From the NCBI RefSeq assembly GCF_004295125.1, contig NZ_CP036170.1:3412501-3476500 (forward strand): 64,000 bases of DNA, given 5' to 3'. The position numbers were made by a program, and so were the translations under genes. This DNA comes from [Clostridium] scindens ATCC 35704. GTDB taxonomy: Bacteria; Bacillota; Clostridia; Lachnospirales; Lachnospiraceae. Numbering within the stretch: the first letter of the stretch is position 1; every line of letters starts with the position of its first letter. Below the pieces are notes generated by a model, which searched no databases, had not been told where the DNA came from, and was given only the letters and a program-made list of their open reading frames with translations. Shown here in pieces: positions 42,636 through 51,476 of this stretch.

Positions 42636-43627
42636 TGTGGAGAGGTTTTCTTTCTTTACTGAAAAAGGACTTCAAGTTGATGTTATCAAGCAAGTTCCTG
42701 CTGCTTGCGCTTGGCTCTCTCATTCTTTACTCATGTTACATCAATTTTATCTATGTGGGATTAGACCAGGACATTTACCCGGTGTATCTTTACGACCCGC
42801 TTCATACACAGGGCGTGGTATCTTCCGAAATAACCGAAGTTGAGAGCTTGGAGGAACTGAAAAAGGAAAGCGGGGACGGTTACGCTGTTGGCATTGACGC
42901 TTCAAGTGGAACGCCGGAAATCATCATGGTTTCATCAAGCATACACAGCACAGATAGGTATCGTGCCGCCTACGCCTTATCTTTGTTGTCACCCACAAAC
43001 CCCACCACCGCAGAAGTGATAGGCGTGGACGACAAGGAAATGAAAAACCGCAGGGAAATCACTTGCGAATTTCTGTTTTTTGAATTGGCGGCGGTTGGCT
43101 TTTTAGGACTTGCTTCTATGTTGTTCAAGGAAAAGCAGATGGGCATTATCCGCGTTCATGGGGTACTGCCTGTAAGCAAAAGTGCCTTTATCCTTTCAAA
43201 GCTTTGCTTATTTCTACTATCAGACTTTGTATTTTCAGCACTCTTGACCATCATAAATTTGGGCGTTTCAGAAGGCTTTGCGGTATTACATTACGTTTTA
43301 CTGCAAGCGGGTATTTTATCCCTGCTTATGGCTTTGGTTGGCTTTTTCTGCGCGGTTTTGTTGCCCGACTTCAAACAATTTTCTTTGCTGTATCTCGTCT
43401 TAGCGATTTTTATTACAACGCCCGTTTTCCTTGCGGGACAGACAGGAATTACTTTGAAATGGATTAAGTATCACCCTATGTATCATCTGTTTATGGCAAT
43501 GAAAAATGCGTATTGGGGCATATCATCTGCAAACGGAATTTATTACACAATCTGCGGATTGACAATCGTACTTTTATTTCTGCTTGTGCGTCGTGTGCTT
43601 ATCCGTGAAATGGCAAAGGAGGGGTAG
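42635..43627 (+). CDS. ABC transporter permease (ABC-2 type), first subunit
   Basis: 330 residues. A first membrane segment (~15-38) is followed by a ~110-residue outside domain and five more membrane segments in the C-terminal half (for example FLFFELAAVGFLGLASMLF, FVFSALLTIINLGVSEGFAV). This is the ABC2 fold seen in antibiotic exporters. It overlaps the ATPase stop by 1 bp and is followed by a second, related permease, suggesting a heterodimer. Confidence 0.88.
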   Translation: MWRGFLSLLKKDFKLMLSSKFLLLALGSLILYSCYINFIYVGLDQDIYPVYLYDPLHTQGVVSSEITEVESLEELKKESGDGYAVGIDASSGTPEIIMVSSSIHSTDRYRAAYALSLLSPTNPTTAEVIGVDDKEMKNRREITCEFLFFELAAVGFLGLASMLFKEKQMGIIRVHGVLPVSKSAFILSKLCLFLLSDFVFSALLTIINLGVSEGFAVLHYVLLQAGILSLLMALVGFFCAVLLPDFKQFSLLYLVLAIFITTPVFLAGQTGITLKWIKYHPMYHLFMAMKNAYWGISSANGIYYTICGLTIVLLFLLVRRVLIREMAKEG

Positions 43628-43628
43628 C

Positions 43629-44645
43629 ATGAAAGGGTTAAAGTATCAGCTTAAAAATATTCGCCGGGACAAAATGTGTATATTATCCTTTTTGCTGCCT
43701 ATTCTTGTAGGACTTGCAATAAACCTGCTTTCGGGGGTAAGTTTTTCATCTCTTGGCGAAACGGCTTTCTGTATTGTGGAAAATGACCTTTCCGACACTA
43801 CAATAGAGTGGCTGCAAACAAACGGAAGCGTTACAACGCTGCCCGATATGGCTTCTTTGAAAAACGCCGTCAATGACCCTGCAACACAGGTGATTGGCGT
43901 AATGCAAGACGGGAACGGAATTAAAACGCTGCTGTCGGGCGATGAACTGCAAGTAAACACAGTGATTGGTAACACGCTCCCAAAACTCTACGCTGAACGG
44001 GAAATGGCGGCTTTATCAAAAGTAACCATTACCCCGACTGCGGATAACAGCGACACACTTAAATCCCTGCTCATTGTGATAACAATGGTTACTGCTATGT
44101 TCATGGGCTGTACGTTCAATGCCATGAGCATTATTGGAGAAAAAGAAGATGGTATTGCACTTATTAACGAAGTTTTACCTATGACAAAAAAAGAATATGC
44201 CGTTCAAAAAATCACTTTAGGGTTTGTGGGAGGTGTTCTATCTACGCTCTTAACTGCCCTCATCTGTATGAAAATCACAGTCAGTCAAGCCTTGCCGCTA
44301 CTGCTGTTAATTGTTCTATCTGCTTTTGTGGCTGCGTTAGTCGGGCTGTTTATAGGACGCTTCTCAAGCGGGCTTATGGTGGGAATTGTATATATCAAAA
44401 TTGTAATGATTTTGTTCCTCGCCCCACCCATTCTGTTTTATTTGCTTATCCCAGCAGACAGCATATTACGCGCTCTGTCCTACTTGCTCCCATCAAGTGC
44501 GACATTTTACGGCTTGATGGACTTGTTAAGCGGAACAACGCAAGGCATTGGAATAGAGCTTGTCGTGCTGTCGGCACATTGCCTTGTATGGTTGCTGCTG
44601 TTTTTTATCATCAATCATAGCAAGCACAAGAAAGTATTTGCGTAA
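43629..44645 (+). CDS. ABC transporter permease (ABC-2 type), second subunit
   Basis: 338 residues from the ATG at 43629 (AAAGGAGGGG in front). It shows the same layout as the previous permease: one N-terminal segment (ILSFLLPILVGLAINLLSGV), an outside domain, then five segments. The shared phrase MFMGCTFNAMSIIGEKEDGI is typical of drug-export permeases. A strong terminator follows at 44699, so the operon ends here. Confidence 0.88.
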   Translation: MKGLKYQLKNIRRDKMCILSFLLPILVGLAINLLSGVSFSSLGETAFCIVENDLSDTTIEWLQTNGSVTTLPDMASLKNAVNDPATQVIGVMQDGNGIKTLLSGDELQVNTVIGNTLPKLYAEREMAALSKVTITPTADNSDTLKSLLIVITMVTAMFMGCTFNAMSIIGEKEDGIALINEVLPMTKKEYAVQKITLGFVGGVLSTLLTALICMKITVSQALPLLLLIVLSAFVAALVGLFIGRFSSGLMVGIVYIKIVMILFLAPPILFYLLIPADSILRALSYLLPSSATFYGLMDLLSGTTQGIGIELVVLSAHCLVWLLLFFIINHSKHKKVFA

Positions 44646-44698
44646 TATCACATAAAGCTGTTTCCTACGATTGAATTTATAGCAGCAAGCAATGTGAG

Positions 44699-44737
44699 GG
44701 CGGCAGCTTTGAATAACAATCAAAGCCGCCGTTTTCC
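44699..44737 (+). terminator. Terminator of the ABC exporter operon
   Basis: GGCGGCAGCTTTGA and TCAAAGCCGCC form a stem with a 2-nt bulge, followed by GTTTTCCTTTTT. The stretch 44740-45099 carries no gene I can support; it holds a TCTGCGCCTTGCAGACAGGCGCA hairpin-like sequence around 44952 and the leader of the sigma gene. Confidence 0.82.
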
Positions 44738-45099
44738 TTTTTGAAAATTGGAAATACGGAGGGTGTATTAAAGTCGCCCTTTTTTAAGGATACGGCGGTA
44801 TCGGGGAGGTATCGCCGTGTTTGCTTTATATCAACATAATTTGACAAGCTTCATGTTATCAAAAAAAGCCCGACCCCTGCAACGGGATATTCCGGCTATG
44901 AGTATGAACTATCAAATCATCTAAATACTGCTTACATTTCCTTTGCGTCTGTCTGCGCCTTGCAGACAGGCGCATTTTGCATTTTTCAAAACTTTTTTGA
45001 AAAACTTTGCTATTCCGTTTGGCAAATCTGCGGTGCGTCCGTGGAAGGCAGCCGAAAGGGGATAAATAACCCGCCCCCGGGACGAAAGGGGGTGAGAAC

Positions 45100-45540
45100 A
45101 TGGATTACCTTACTCGGTTGGAATGGCAAACGAGATGTGAGTTTAATGCGTACTGCAAACGCACGTTACGCAACGAACTGATTGACGCTTGCCGGGAAAG
45201 CAAAAGTCGGCGAAAGCACGAAGTTAACTTTTCAGACCTTGCCCCACATGAGGAAAAGCAGCTTTATACCGTTGACAGATATTTTGTCAATGAGGACGAA
45301 GAAGCCTTTTGCATAGGCGGTTTGAAGATTACGGCGAAGCTGCTTGCTGACGCAATGCACTCCCTGCCGGAAGAAAAACGGCAAGCCGTTTTACTGTATT
45401 ACTTTTTCAGCATGACCGACGCTGAAATCGCGGAGCTTATGAAAGTACCCCGCAGCACAGTACAGTATAGACGGACAAGCTCTTTTGAACTGCTAAAACG
45501 ATATTTGGAGGAACGCGCTGATGAATGGAACGAATTGTAA
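45100..45540 (+). CDS. Sigma-70-like regulator of the ICE
   Basis: 146 residues. The C-terminal region 4 (SLPEEKRQAVLLYYFFSMTD, AEIAELMKVPRSTVQYRRTS) is a clear HTH. The N-terminal CKRTLRNELIDACRESKSRR matches the pattern in the IME paralogue at 10616. AAGGGGGTG precedes the ATG. It overlaps the next gene by 20 bp. It probably switches on integrase/excision genes, as for Tn916 Orf7. Confidence 0.82.
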   Translation: MDYLTRLEWQTRCEFNAYCKRTLRNELIDACRESKSRRKHEVNFSDLAPHEEKQLYTVDRYFVNEDEEAFCIGGLKITAKLLADAMHSLPEEKRQAVLLYYFFSMTDAEIAELMKVPRSTVQYRRTSSFELLKRYLEERADEWNEL

Positions 45541-45772
45541 TGACAATGAGCGCGGCTTGTTACCCTACCCGGTCATTTTAGCCGCGACAAAGGGCGACCC
45601 CGACGCCATGAAAATTGTAATGCAGCACTACCAAAGCTACATAGCCCATTTGTCTATGAAGAAAATCCGCGACGAAAGCGGCAATACCTATTACGGCGTA
45701 GACGAGGACTTGCGGGAACGGCTGCAAGCAAAGCTCATGCGGGCTGTCCTATCCTTTAAGACAGATAAGTAA
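45521..45772 (+). CDS. Small HTH conjugative-transposon protein (Tn916 Orf8-like)
   Basis: 83 residues with ERGLLPYPVILAATKGDPDA and DLRERLQAKLMRAVLSFK. It is the partner of the sigma-like gene, overlapping its end by 20 bp, and matches the IME copy at 11052 in its conserved blocks. No membrane or catalytic feature is present. Confidence 0.78.
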   Translation: MNGTNCNDNERGLLPYPVILAATKGDPDAMKIVMQHYQSYIAHLSMKKIRDESGNTYYGVDEDLRERLQAKLMRAVLSFKTDK

Positions 45773-46224
45773 AAACGCGAAGTGTTCCACCCCTTTCCAC
45801 TTTGTGTATTCCTGTCTTTTGTACCTTGACAAAGAAAGCGGCGCAAGATAACGGCGGCGCAGCATAGGGCAAATCAGATACGTTCCTTTTGCGCTGAGCC
45901 ATGCGGCGGGTGCGCCATGACGTTATCCCGGCGGGACTTCCCCGTTGGGATAACCGAGCGATTAACACCGACGCCGGAAAACAGGTTAAGCAGCCTGTCG
46001 GCGACAACGCGCAAAATACATAATGATACTCCCTTATCGCCATAGTCCGAGCGTTCAAAGCGTCGCAGGCAATGGGTAGGGCTACGCGAGAACCGCGCAG
46101 GGGTGCAATTCCCGTGAGGTTGAGAAGCGAATCGACCGTCTGATTAAAGCCCCTTTATATGTTGTAATAGTGGACTTGCCACTATTCATATAGTGTATTA
46201 GCCATTCTTGAAAGGGGGCTAATT
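45773..46224. other. 452-bp structured intergenic region
   Basis: No gene is supported. It has a strong two-part hairpin at 45922-45954 (GTTATCCC-GG-CGGG / CCCG-TT-GGGATAAC). A stretch at 46080-46130 with GGGTGCAATTCCC looks like a tRNA T-arm. An inverted repeat AATAGTGG-ACTTG-CCACTATT lies at 46166-46186 before the 49-residue gene. It may hold a non-coding RNA or recombination control sites. Confidence 0.5.
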
Positions 46225-46374
46225 ATGGCAAATAACGAACAACCTCAAGCTGCTTGCAAGAGTGTTTTCAAAAGCGGCGAAAACACTACTTCCAAGAGCC
46301 AGTTCACAAAAGTGTGGATTGAACTTATCAATAGATTAGAAAAAAATAAAGGTGTAACCGCGACGCGGCGATAA
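46225..46374 (+). CDS. 49-residue conserved ICE protein
   Basis: MANNEQPQAACKSVFKSGEN, TTSKSQFTKVWIELINRLEK, ending NKGVTATRR. AAAGGGGG lies in front of the ATG. It is soluble, basic at the end and likely helical in its second half. Small proteins of this type are usual just before the integrase of such ICEs; I do not know the function. It could be a recombination directionality factor, but only position supports that. Confidence 0.72.
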   Translation: MANNEQPQAACKSVFKSGENTTSKSQFTKVWIELINRLEKNKGVTATRR

Positions 46375-46422
46375 TGACAAGCTGTTTTCTGTATGGTATA
46401 ATTAGTACAGAAAACAGCTTGT
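46374..46422 (+). promoter_or_regulatory. Integrase promoter inside a 17-bp perfect inverted repeat
   Basis: -35 ATGACA (46374-46379) and -10 TATAAT (46397-46402) are 17 bp apart. Perfect arms ACAAGCTGTTTTCTGTA (46377-46393) and TACAGAAAACAGCTTGT (46406-46422) flank the -10 box with a 12-nt loop. It could be an operator, and in read-through RNA the arms form a very stable hairpin. It lies between the 49-residue gene and the integrase. Confidence 0.8.
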
Positions 46423-46446
46423 TCCTATCTCTAAGGAGATATGAAC

Positions 46447-48000
46447 ATGAAAGTAGCTATTTATTGCCGCTTATCCGAAGAAGATAGAAACAAGCAATTT
46501 GAAACTGACGACAGCAACAGCATACAAAACCAAAAGTCTATGCTATTGCAATACGCTATGGAACAGGGGTGGGAACTTTACAACATTTACAGCGATGACG
46601 ACTATACCGGGTCAGACAGACGACGCCCGGAGTTTAACCGTCTGCTAAAGGACGCAGAGCAACACAAGTTTGATATTATCCTCTGCAAGACACAATCACG
46701 GTTTACCCGTGAATTGGAATTAGTTGAGAAGTACATACACGGGCTTTTCCCTATATGGGGTATTCGCTTCATCAGCATTGTAGATAACGCCGATACCGCA
46801 AACAAGGGAAACAAAAAATCCCGGCAGATAAATGGACTTGTCAATGAATGGTACTTAGAGGATATGTCCGAGAATATCCGCAGCGTCTTAACAAACAGGC
46901 GGGAAAATGGTTTCCATATCGGTGCTTTTGCCCTCTATGGTTATAAGAAAGACCCCGACCAAAAAGGACATTTGATAATCGACGAGGAAGCCGCAACCGT
47001 CGTCCGAGAAGTGTTTACCCTGTTTTCACAGGGGTACGGAAAAACTGCTATCGCCCGTATGCTCAATGACAGGGGCATACCTAATCCAACTGAATATAAG
47101 CGTCTGCATGGTTTGCGTTACCAACAGCCGAAAACGAAAAACAGCACTCTTTGGAAATACTTTGCTATTTCTGATATGCTGATAAATGAAATCTATATCG
47201 GCAATATGGTACAAGGTAAATACGGCAGCGTGTCCTATAAGACAAAGCAAAATAAGCCGCGTCCAAAAGAGCAATGGTATCGTGTCGAGGGAACGCATGA
47301 GCCGATTATTGACCGTGAACTTTGGGACAGAGTACAAGCGTTAATCAAGCAAAGGGCAAAACCCTTTGATGTTGGCACAATCGGTTTATTCGCAAGGAAA
47401 GCCCGCTGCGCTAACTGCGGTTATACAATGCGTTCTTCCAAAAACCACAACAAACACTATCTACAATGCTCTAACCGCCATGTGGCAAAGGACGCTTGTA
47501 TAGGCTCCTTTATCTCCGTTGATAAATTGGAACGGCTTGTGATAGACGAGCTGAACCGATTATCCGCAGAGTATCTTGACAAAGACGAGTTAGAACAGAA
47601 CATTGAGTTTTGCGACAACTTGCAGGGACAAAAAAACCGCCTGCTCTCTGACATTGCAGCTTATGAAAAAAAAGTTGCAGAGTATTCAAAAGGGATTCGG
47701 GAGCTTTACATGGATAAGGTTAAGGGCTTGCTATCTGAAAGCGATTATGTGGCTATGTCAAAAGACTTTACCACAGAACGCGACCGCTTGGAGCGTGTAA
47801 TCGCAGACGGAGAAAAACAGTTATCTGAACTCGAAGAAAAAATAGCGGCGGGCGACAATCGCCGCGAACTGATTGAACAATATACCAACTTGGAACACCT
47901 TACCCGTGAAATCGTGGAAACGCTGATTGATTATATATCCGTAGGCAAGCGTATTCCGGGAACAAGGGACGTTCCCATTGAAATCCATTGGAACTTTTAA
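46447..48000 (+). CDS. Large serine integrase of the ICE
   Basis: 517 residues from ATG 46447 (AAGGAG spacing 8; the ATG at 46441 is too close). The catalytic serine is in AIYCRLSEEDRNKQ (residue ~10). The resolvase domain, recombinase domain (LYGYKKDPDQKGHLIIDEEA), zinc ribbon (CANCGYTMRSS, CSNRHVAKDAC) and coiled coil follow. It lies at the right end, 18 bp from cotJC sequence, so it is the integrase that inserted the ICE there. It is distinct from the IME recombinase in sequence and cofamily. Confidence 0.95.
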   Translation: MKVAIYCRLSEEDRNKQFETDDSNSIQNQKSMLLQYAMEQGWELYNIYSDDDYTGSDRRRPEFNRLLKDAEQHKFDIILCKTQSRFTRELELVEKYIHGLFPIWGIRFISIVDNADTANKGNKKSRQINGLVNEWYLEDMSENIRSVLTNRRENGFHIGAFALYGYKKDPDQKGHLIIDEEAATVVREVFTLFSQGYGKTAIARMLNDRGIPNPTEYKRLHGLRYQQPKTKNSTLWKYFAISDMLINEIYIGNMVQGKYGSVSYKTKQNKPRPKEQWYRVEGTHEPIIDRELWDRVQALIKQRAKPFDVGTIGLFARKARCANCGYTMRSSKNHNKHYLQCSNRHVAKDACIGSFISVDKLERLVIDELNRLSAEYLDKDELEQNIEFCDNLQGQKNRLLSDIAAYEKKVAEYSKGIRELYMDKVKGLLSESDYVAMSKDFTTERDRLERVIADGEKQLSELEEKIAAGDNRRELIEQYTNLEHLTREIVETLIDYISVGKRIPGTRDVPIEIHWNF

Positions 48001-48017
48001 TGAAAAGTTGTTCTTAT

Positions 48018-48236
48018 ATGATTGCAGCAGAGCAGAAAGCAAGAACAACATACGACAACATCCTGCGCCTCGTAAAAGACCCTGAAGTCTGCGAGCCGAT
48101 CCGCTTCCTCCGGGAACGGGAAATCGTTCACTACCAGAGATTCGGCGAATCCTTAAGAATCGTACAGGACAATCTGGACAGCAAGAATTTCTATGCCATC
48201 AACCCAGAGTTTGATACCAGGCCCTGCGGCAAATAA
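48018..48236 (+). pseudogene. cotJC: cotJC (spore-coat manganese catalase), 3' fragment
   Basis: The frame reads MIAAEQKARTTYDNILRLVK and PIRFLREREIVHYQRFGESL, the C-terminal ~72 residues of CotJC, a Mn-catalase-like spore-coat protein of ~190 residues. The AAEQKA helix carries metal ligands of the di-manganese site. The N-terminal ~115 residues are not in the window, having been cut off by the ICE. A bidirectional terminator follows. Confidence 0.88.
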
Positions 48237-48275
48237 TTGCCCTGCCTCTAATGCCGCTTCTTTGCGGCAAAAAAA

Positions 48276-48306
48276 CGATGCCGGTACTTTAAAAGTATCG
48301 GCATCG
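48276..48306. terminator. Bidirectional terminator between cotJC and the zinc-ribbon gene
   Basis: CGATGCCGGTACTT and AAGTATCGGCATCG form a 13-14-bp stem with a small loop. It lies between convergent genes and can serve both strands. Confidence 0.8.
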
Positions 48307-48320
48307 CATTGATTTATCTT

Positions 48321-48701
48321 TTATTTCAACAGCATAAATACAATCAGCGCAGCCACGATCAAAATAGCGATCGCAAGAATAATGATCGGCGCTTTTGACA
48401 TCTTCTCTTCCTCTTCATAGTCATAAAAGTCGTCATCCGGCTCTTCCTGGCGTCTTGGCTTCTTCTTTCTGCTCTTGCCATCATCGACAGCCAGCATGTC
48501 GTCATAAGCTTTGCGCATCTCGTCTTCACGTTTCTTCCGCACATGCTTTGGCGGGATGTTGGAATATCTCTGCTCTTCTTCCTCTTTCTGCTGCATCTTT
48601 TTTTGCGGAACCTTGAATTTCTTCTTGCAGTTATAGCATAAAAGATAGTTCGGATCCTTTTTTCCTGGTCTTAACTCCTGACCGCATATTGGACATTTCA
48701 T
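48321..48701 (-). CDS. Zinc-ribbon single-span membrane protein
   Basis: 126 residues. N-terminal zinc ribbon MKCPICGQELRPGKKDPNYL, LCYNCKKKF; a long charged middle (QKEEEEQRYSNIPPKHVRKK) and a C-terminal membrane segment (PIIILAIAILIVAALIVFML). The layout places a soluble metal-binding head in the cytoplasm. No specific family is recognised. It is the first intact gene of the chromosome to the right of the ICE. Confidence 0.75.
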   Translation of the reverse strand: MKCPICGQELRPGKKDPNYLLCYNCKKKFKVPQKKMQQKEEEEQRYSNIPPKHVRKKREDEMRKAYDDMLAVDDGKSRKKKPRRQEEPDDDFYDYEEEEKMSKAPIIILAIAILIVAALIVFMLLK

Positions 48702-48829
48702 CGGAACGTGCCCCTCCTCGTATCGTGATAGTATTCTTACAGTCCACAGGCTGCTTTCATATGCAAATATGATTTCATAGGGACATTATAATACATCCGA
48801 CATAAAATATCAAAAAGAATCTGAAAATA

Positions 48830-50065
48830 TTAGCATAATGGATATTTTTCCGTCAACCCTGCTACCATTCTCCTGGCCTTTCCTATATCTTCTTCGCTCT
48901 TTAACACAAGGAAGATACATTCTGCAATAACGTCCATATCTTCCTCGGTCATGCCTCTGGTGGTGACTGCCGGCGTGCCAAGCCTGATGCCGCTGGTCAC
49001 AAACGGAGACCTTGGCTCATTAGGTATGGTATTCTTGTTGCATGTGATATGCGCATCATCCAGACGCTTCTCCAGTTCTTTTCCTGTCACCTCTTCTTTG
49101 CTTAGATCTACCAGCATCAGGTGATTGTCCGTTCCGCCGGATACGATCTTCACGCCTCTTTGCATCAGCCCTTTGCAAAGCGCCTGCGCATTCTTCAAGA
49201 TCTGCTGCTGGTATTCCTTGAATTCTGGCTCCAACGCCTCTTTGAAGCATACCGCTTTGGCAGCAATTACATGTTCCAACGGGCCTCCCTGGGTTCCTGG
49301 GAATATTGCCTTGTTAAAGTTAAACATCTCCTGCGCCTCCTGGTTCCAAAGCATCATTCCTCCCCTTGGCCCCCTCAGCGTCTTGTGCGTCGTGGTTGTC
49401 GTCACATGAGCATAGGGGATGGGGCTTGGATGAAGCCCTGCTGCCACAAGGCCTGCAATGTGCGCCATATCCACCATAAGATAAGCCCCCGCCTCATCTG
49501 CAATTTCCCGGAAACGCTTAAAATCAATGGTCCTTGCATAAGCGCTGGCTCCTGCTATGATCAGCTTCGGCCGTTCTTTTAAAGCGATCTCCCTTACCTT
49601 ATCATAATCTATAAAGCCATCATTATTGACTCCATAAGAGACGATCTCAAAGTATTTGCCGGAAAGGTTCACCGGAGAGCCATGGGTCAGATGGCCGCCA
49701 TGATCCAGATTCATTCCCAGAACCTTATCTCCGGGCGTCAGCATCGCAAAAAACGCTGCCAGATTCGCCTGGGCGCCCGAGTGCGGCTGCACGTTGGCGT
49801 AGTCGCATCCATACAGTTTCTTCGCACGCTCTCTTGCCAGATCCTCTACGATATCAATACACTGGCAGCCTCCATAATACCTTCTGCCCGGATACCCTTC
49901 TGCATACTTGTTGGTCAGCGGGCTTCCCATGGCTGCCATAACTGCCTTGCTTACCCAGTTTTCAGATGCAATCAATTCGATATGAGAATTCTGTCTTTCC
50001 ATCTCTTTCTTGATTGCATCTGCAATCTCGCTGTCTACCTTTTTAATCTCGTCAAAATCATACAT
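48830..50065 (-). CDS. glyA: Serine hydroxymethyltransferase
   Basis: 411 residues, the family length. It interconverts serine and glycine with tetrahydrofolate in the cytosol. Visible are [48 protein letters not shown] and the PLP-lysine motif [15 protein letters not shown] (~225). AGGAGGT precedes the ATG. It is intact and on the strand of the following genes but separated from htrA by 47 bp. Confidence 0.97.
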   Translation of the reverse strand: MYDFDEIKKVDSEIADAIKKEMERQNSHIELIASENWVSKAVMAAMGSPLTNKYAEGYPGRRYYGGCQCIDIVEDLARERAKKLYGCDYANVQPHSGAQANLAAFFAMLTPGDKVLGMNLDHGGHLTHGSPVNLSGKYFEIVSYGVNNDGFIDYDKVREIALKERPKLIIAGASAYARTIDFKRFREIADEAGAYLMVDMAHIAGLVAAGLHPSPIPYAHVTTTTTHKTLRGPRGGMMLWNQEAQEMFNFNKAIFPGTQGGPLEHVIAAKAVCFKEALEPEFKEYQQQILKNAQALCKGLMQRGVKIVSGGTDNHLMLVDLSKEEVTGKELEKRLDDAHITCNKNTIPNEPRSPFVTSGIRLGTPAVTTRGMTEEDMDVIAECIFLVLKSEEDIGKARRMVAGLTEKYPLC

Positions 50066-50112
50066 TCCAGTACCTCCTAAGGTGTGTTTCCTAGCTGGGT
50101 ACTATTATAGCA

Positions 50113-51384
50113 TTATTGCGCATTAGTTCCAAGAGTAACTTCTACATCATTTTTCTCATATTCCCCGTTCTTGCCAGGAGTCTGGACGGTCAATGTAACC
50201 TTTTCGCCTGCCTTGTAATACTGCAGCTGTTCTTGCAGGGTACTCATGCTGTTGATCTCTGTCCCGTCAAGGCCTGTAATGACCGCCCCTTTGGAGATGC
50301 CTGCCTTCTGTGCTGCTCCGCCTGAGATCACTTCTGATACATATACGCCTGTAGGCATATTGTACATCTCGGCGCTGTCAGCCGTAACATCCACGCCCTG
50401 GATTCCGATATAGCCTCTTTCATTTTCTGCAACCTTCGTCTTGGTCTTCTGATTCATAAGGTTCGTAATAATATCGCTTGCATCAGAGATCGGGATTGCA
50501 TAACCCATGCCTTCTACGGTATCGGTAGCCACTTTGGCGGAATTGATCCCGATGACCTCTCCTTTGGCATTGAGAAGCGCGCCGCCGCTGTTGCCGGGAT
50601 TGATTGCCGCATCCGTCTGGATCAGCTTGCCGTCAAAGCCGTTTAATTCCCTGTTGGTTGCTGAGATGATGCCGGTTGTAACAGACTGCCCGTAGCCCAG
50701 GGCATTTCCGATAGCGATGGCCGGCTCTCCAACCTGAATCTGCGTGGAATCCCCGAGGGTAGCCACCGCGATCGCATCCATGGTAGAATCCTTGATATCG
50801 CTAAGTTTCACGGCTACTACTGCCAGATCCTTTGCCGCATTGGTTCCTTTGACATTGGCCTCCACGCTTTCCTCATCTATAAAGGAAACAGTCAGCGTAT
50901 CATTTCCTTCCACCACATGGTTATTTGTAACGATCAGAAGTTCCGTATCGTTCTGTCCGATAATAATGCCGGAGCCTACGCTCTCGCTTTTCTGTTCCTG
51001 CACGCCCCCGAAGAAGTTCTGCACTTGCTGCACGCTCATGTTTGTAATCGAGACTACGGAAGGCATTGTATTTTTAGCAATGTCGGCTATATCCGAGGCC
51101 ACCTTGCTATCCGCTGACGTGGTAAGTTTGGTGCTGTCCACGGTAGCCGTCTGCTTTGCCTTTTTGGCGCTGTCCGAAGTGCCGATAATCTTTCCCGCAA
51201 CGATGTTGCTGGTCTGGAATGCCGCGCTTGCCACCAGACCGAACACCAGTCCGAGGCAGGCTGTCTTGACCCATTTGGGAGTGCCTTTCTTATTCTTCTT
51301 ATGAGGCTCTTTTAAGTCCGGGCCTCCCGCATTCTGATTATTTTCATCCTGTTCCGGTGTATAATAAGTATATTGATTTTCCAT
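50113..51384 (-). CDS. htrA: HtrA/DegP-like membrane-anchored serine protease
   Basis: 423 residues from ATG 51384 (GGGAG at a spacing of 9). An acidic, Asn/Gln-rich cytoplasmic head, one membrane segment (WVKTACLGLVFGLVASAAFQ), then a trypsin-like domain: His in TNNHVVEGNDTL, Asp in AAKDLAVVAVKL, Ser in INPGNSGGALLN. A PDZ domain follows (~320-410, GVYVSEVISGGAAQKAGISK). It degrades misfolded proteins outside the membrane. Confidence 0.95.
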   Translation of the reverse strand: MENQYTYYTPEQDENNQNAGGPDLKEPHKKNKKGTPKWVKTACLGLVFGLVASAAFQTSNIVAGKIIGTSDSAKKAKQTATVDSTKLTTSADSKVASDIADIAKNTMPSVVSITNMSVQQVQNFFGGVQEQKSESVGSGIIIGQNDTELLIVTNNHVVEGNDTLTVSFIDEESVEANVKGTNAAKDLAVVAVKLSDIKDSTMDAIAVATLGDSTQIQVGEPAIAIGNALGYGQSVTTGIISATNRELNGFDGKLIQTDAAINPGNSGGALLNAKGEVIGINSAKVATDTVEGMGYAIPISDASDIITNLMNQKTKTKVAENERGYIGIQGVDVTADSAEMYNMPTGVYVSEVISGGAAQKAGISKGAVITGLDGTEINSMSTLQEQLQYYKAGEKVTLTVQTPGKNGEYEKNDVEVTLGTNAQ

Positions 51385-51476
51385 ATAAAAGTCTCCCTTC
51401 ATCTATTTATCTTTGTCTATGTATGTAGTCTACTGCCAAATTGTGTTTAAATTGTGATGAAAGAATGACGAAACGA

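Larger units (their letters stand above)
5005..48017. mobile_element. Tn1549-like integrative conjugative element, left part missing
   Basis: This stretch has the typical gene order of a Tn1549/CTn-type ICE: virD4, maff2, virB6, prgI, virB4, methylase, CHAP hydrolase, DUF4315, DUF4366, topB, Ard protein, TTRAP, VLP, relaxase/mobC, regulators and serine integrase. The right end is set by the switch from the integrase stop (48000) into cotJC coding sequence (48018). The left limit is where virD4 similarity stops (about 5005-5012); upstream genes expected in such elements are not in this window. It carries two further insertions, an IME in maff2 and a group II intron in the relaxase gene. With maff2 and virD4 broken, self-transfer is doubtful unless intact copies lie elsewhere. 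Confidence 0.88.

Noticed and set aside
43584-43628. N-terminal extension of the second ABC permease
   Set aside because: It overlaps the first permease and lacks its own ribosome site; AAAGGAGGGG points to ATG 43629.
46080-46130. tRNA gene in the ICE intergenic region
   Set aside because: Only a T-arm-like piece is visible; acceptor, D and anticodon arms cannot be drawn.
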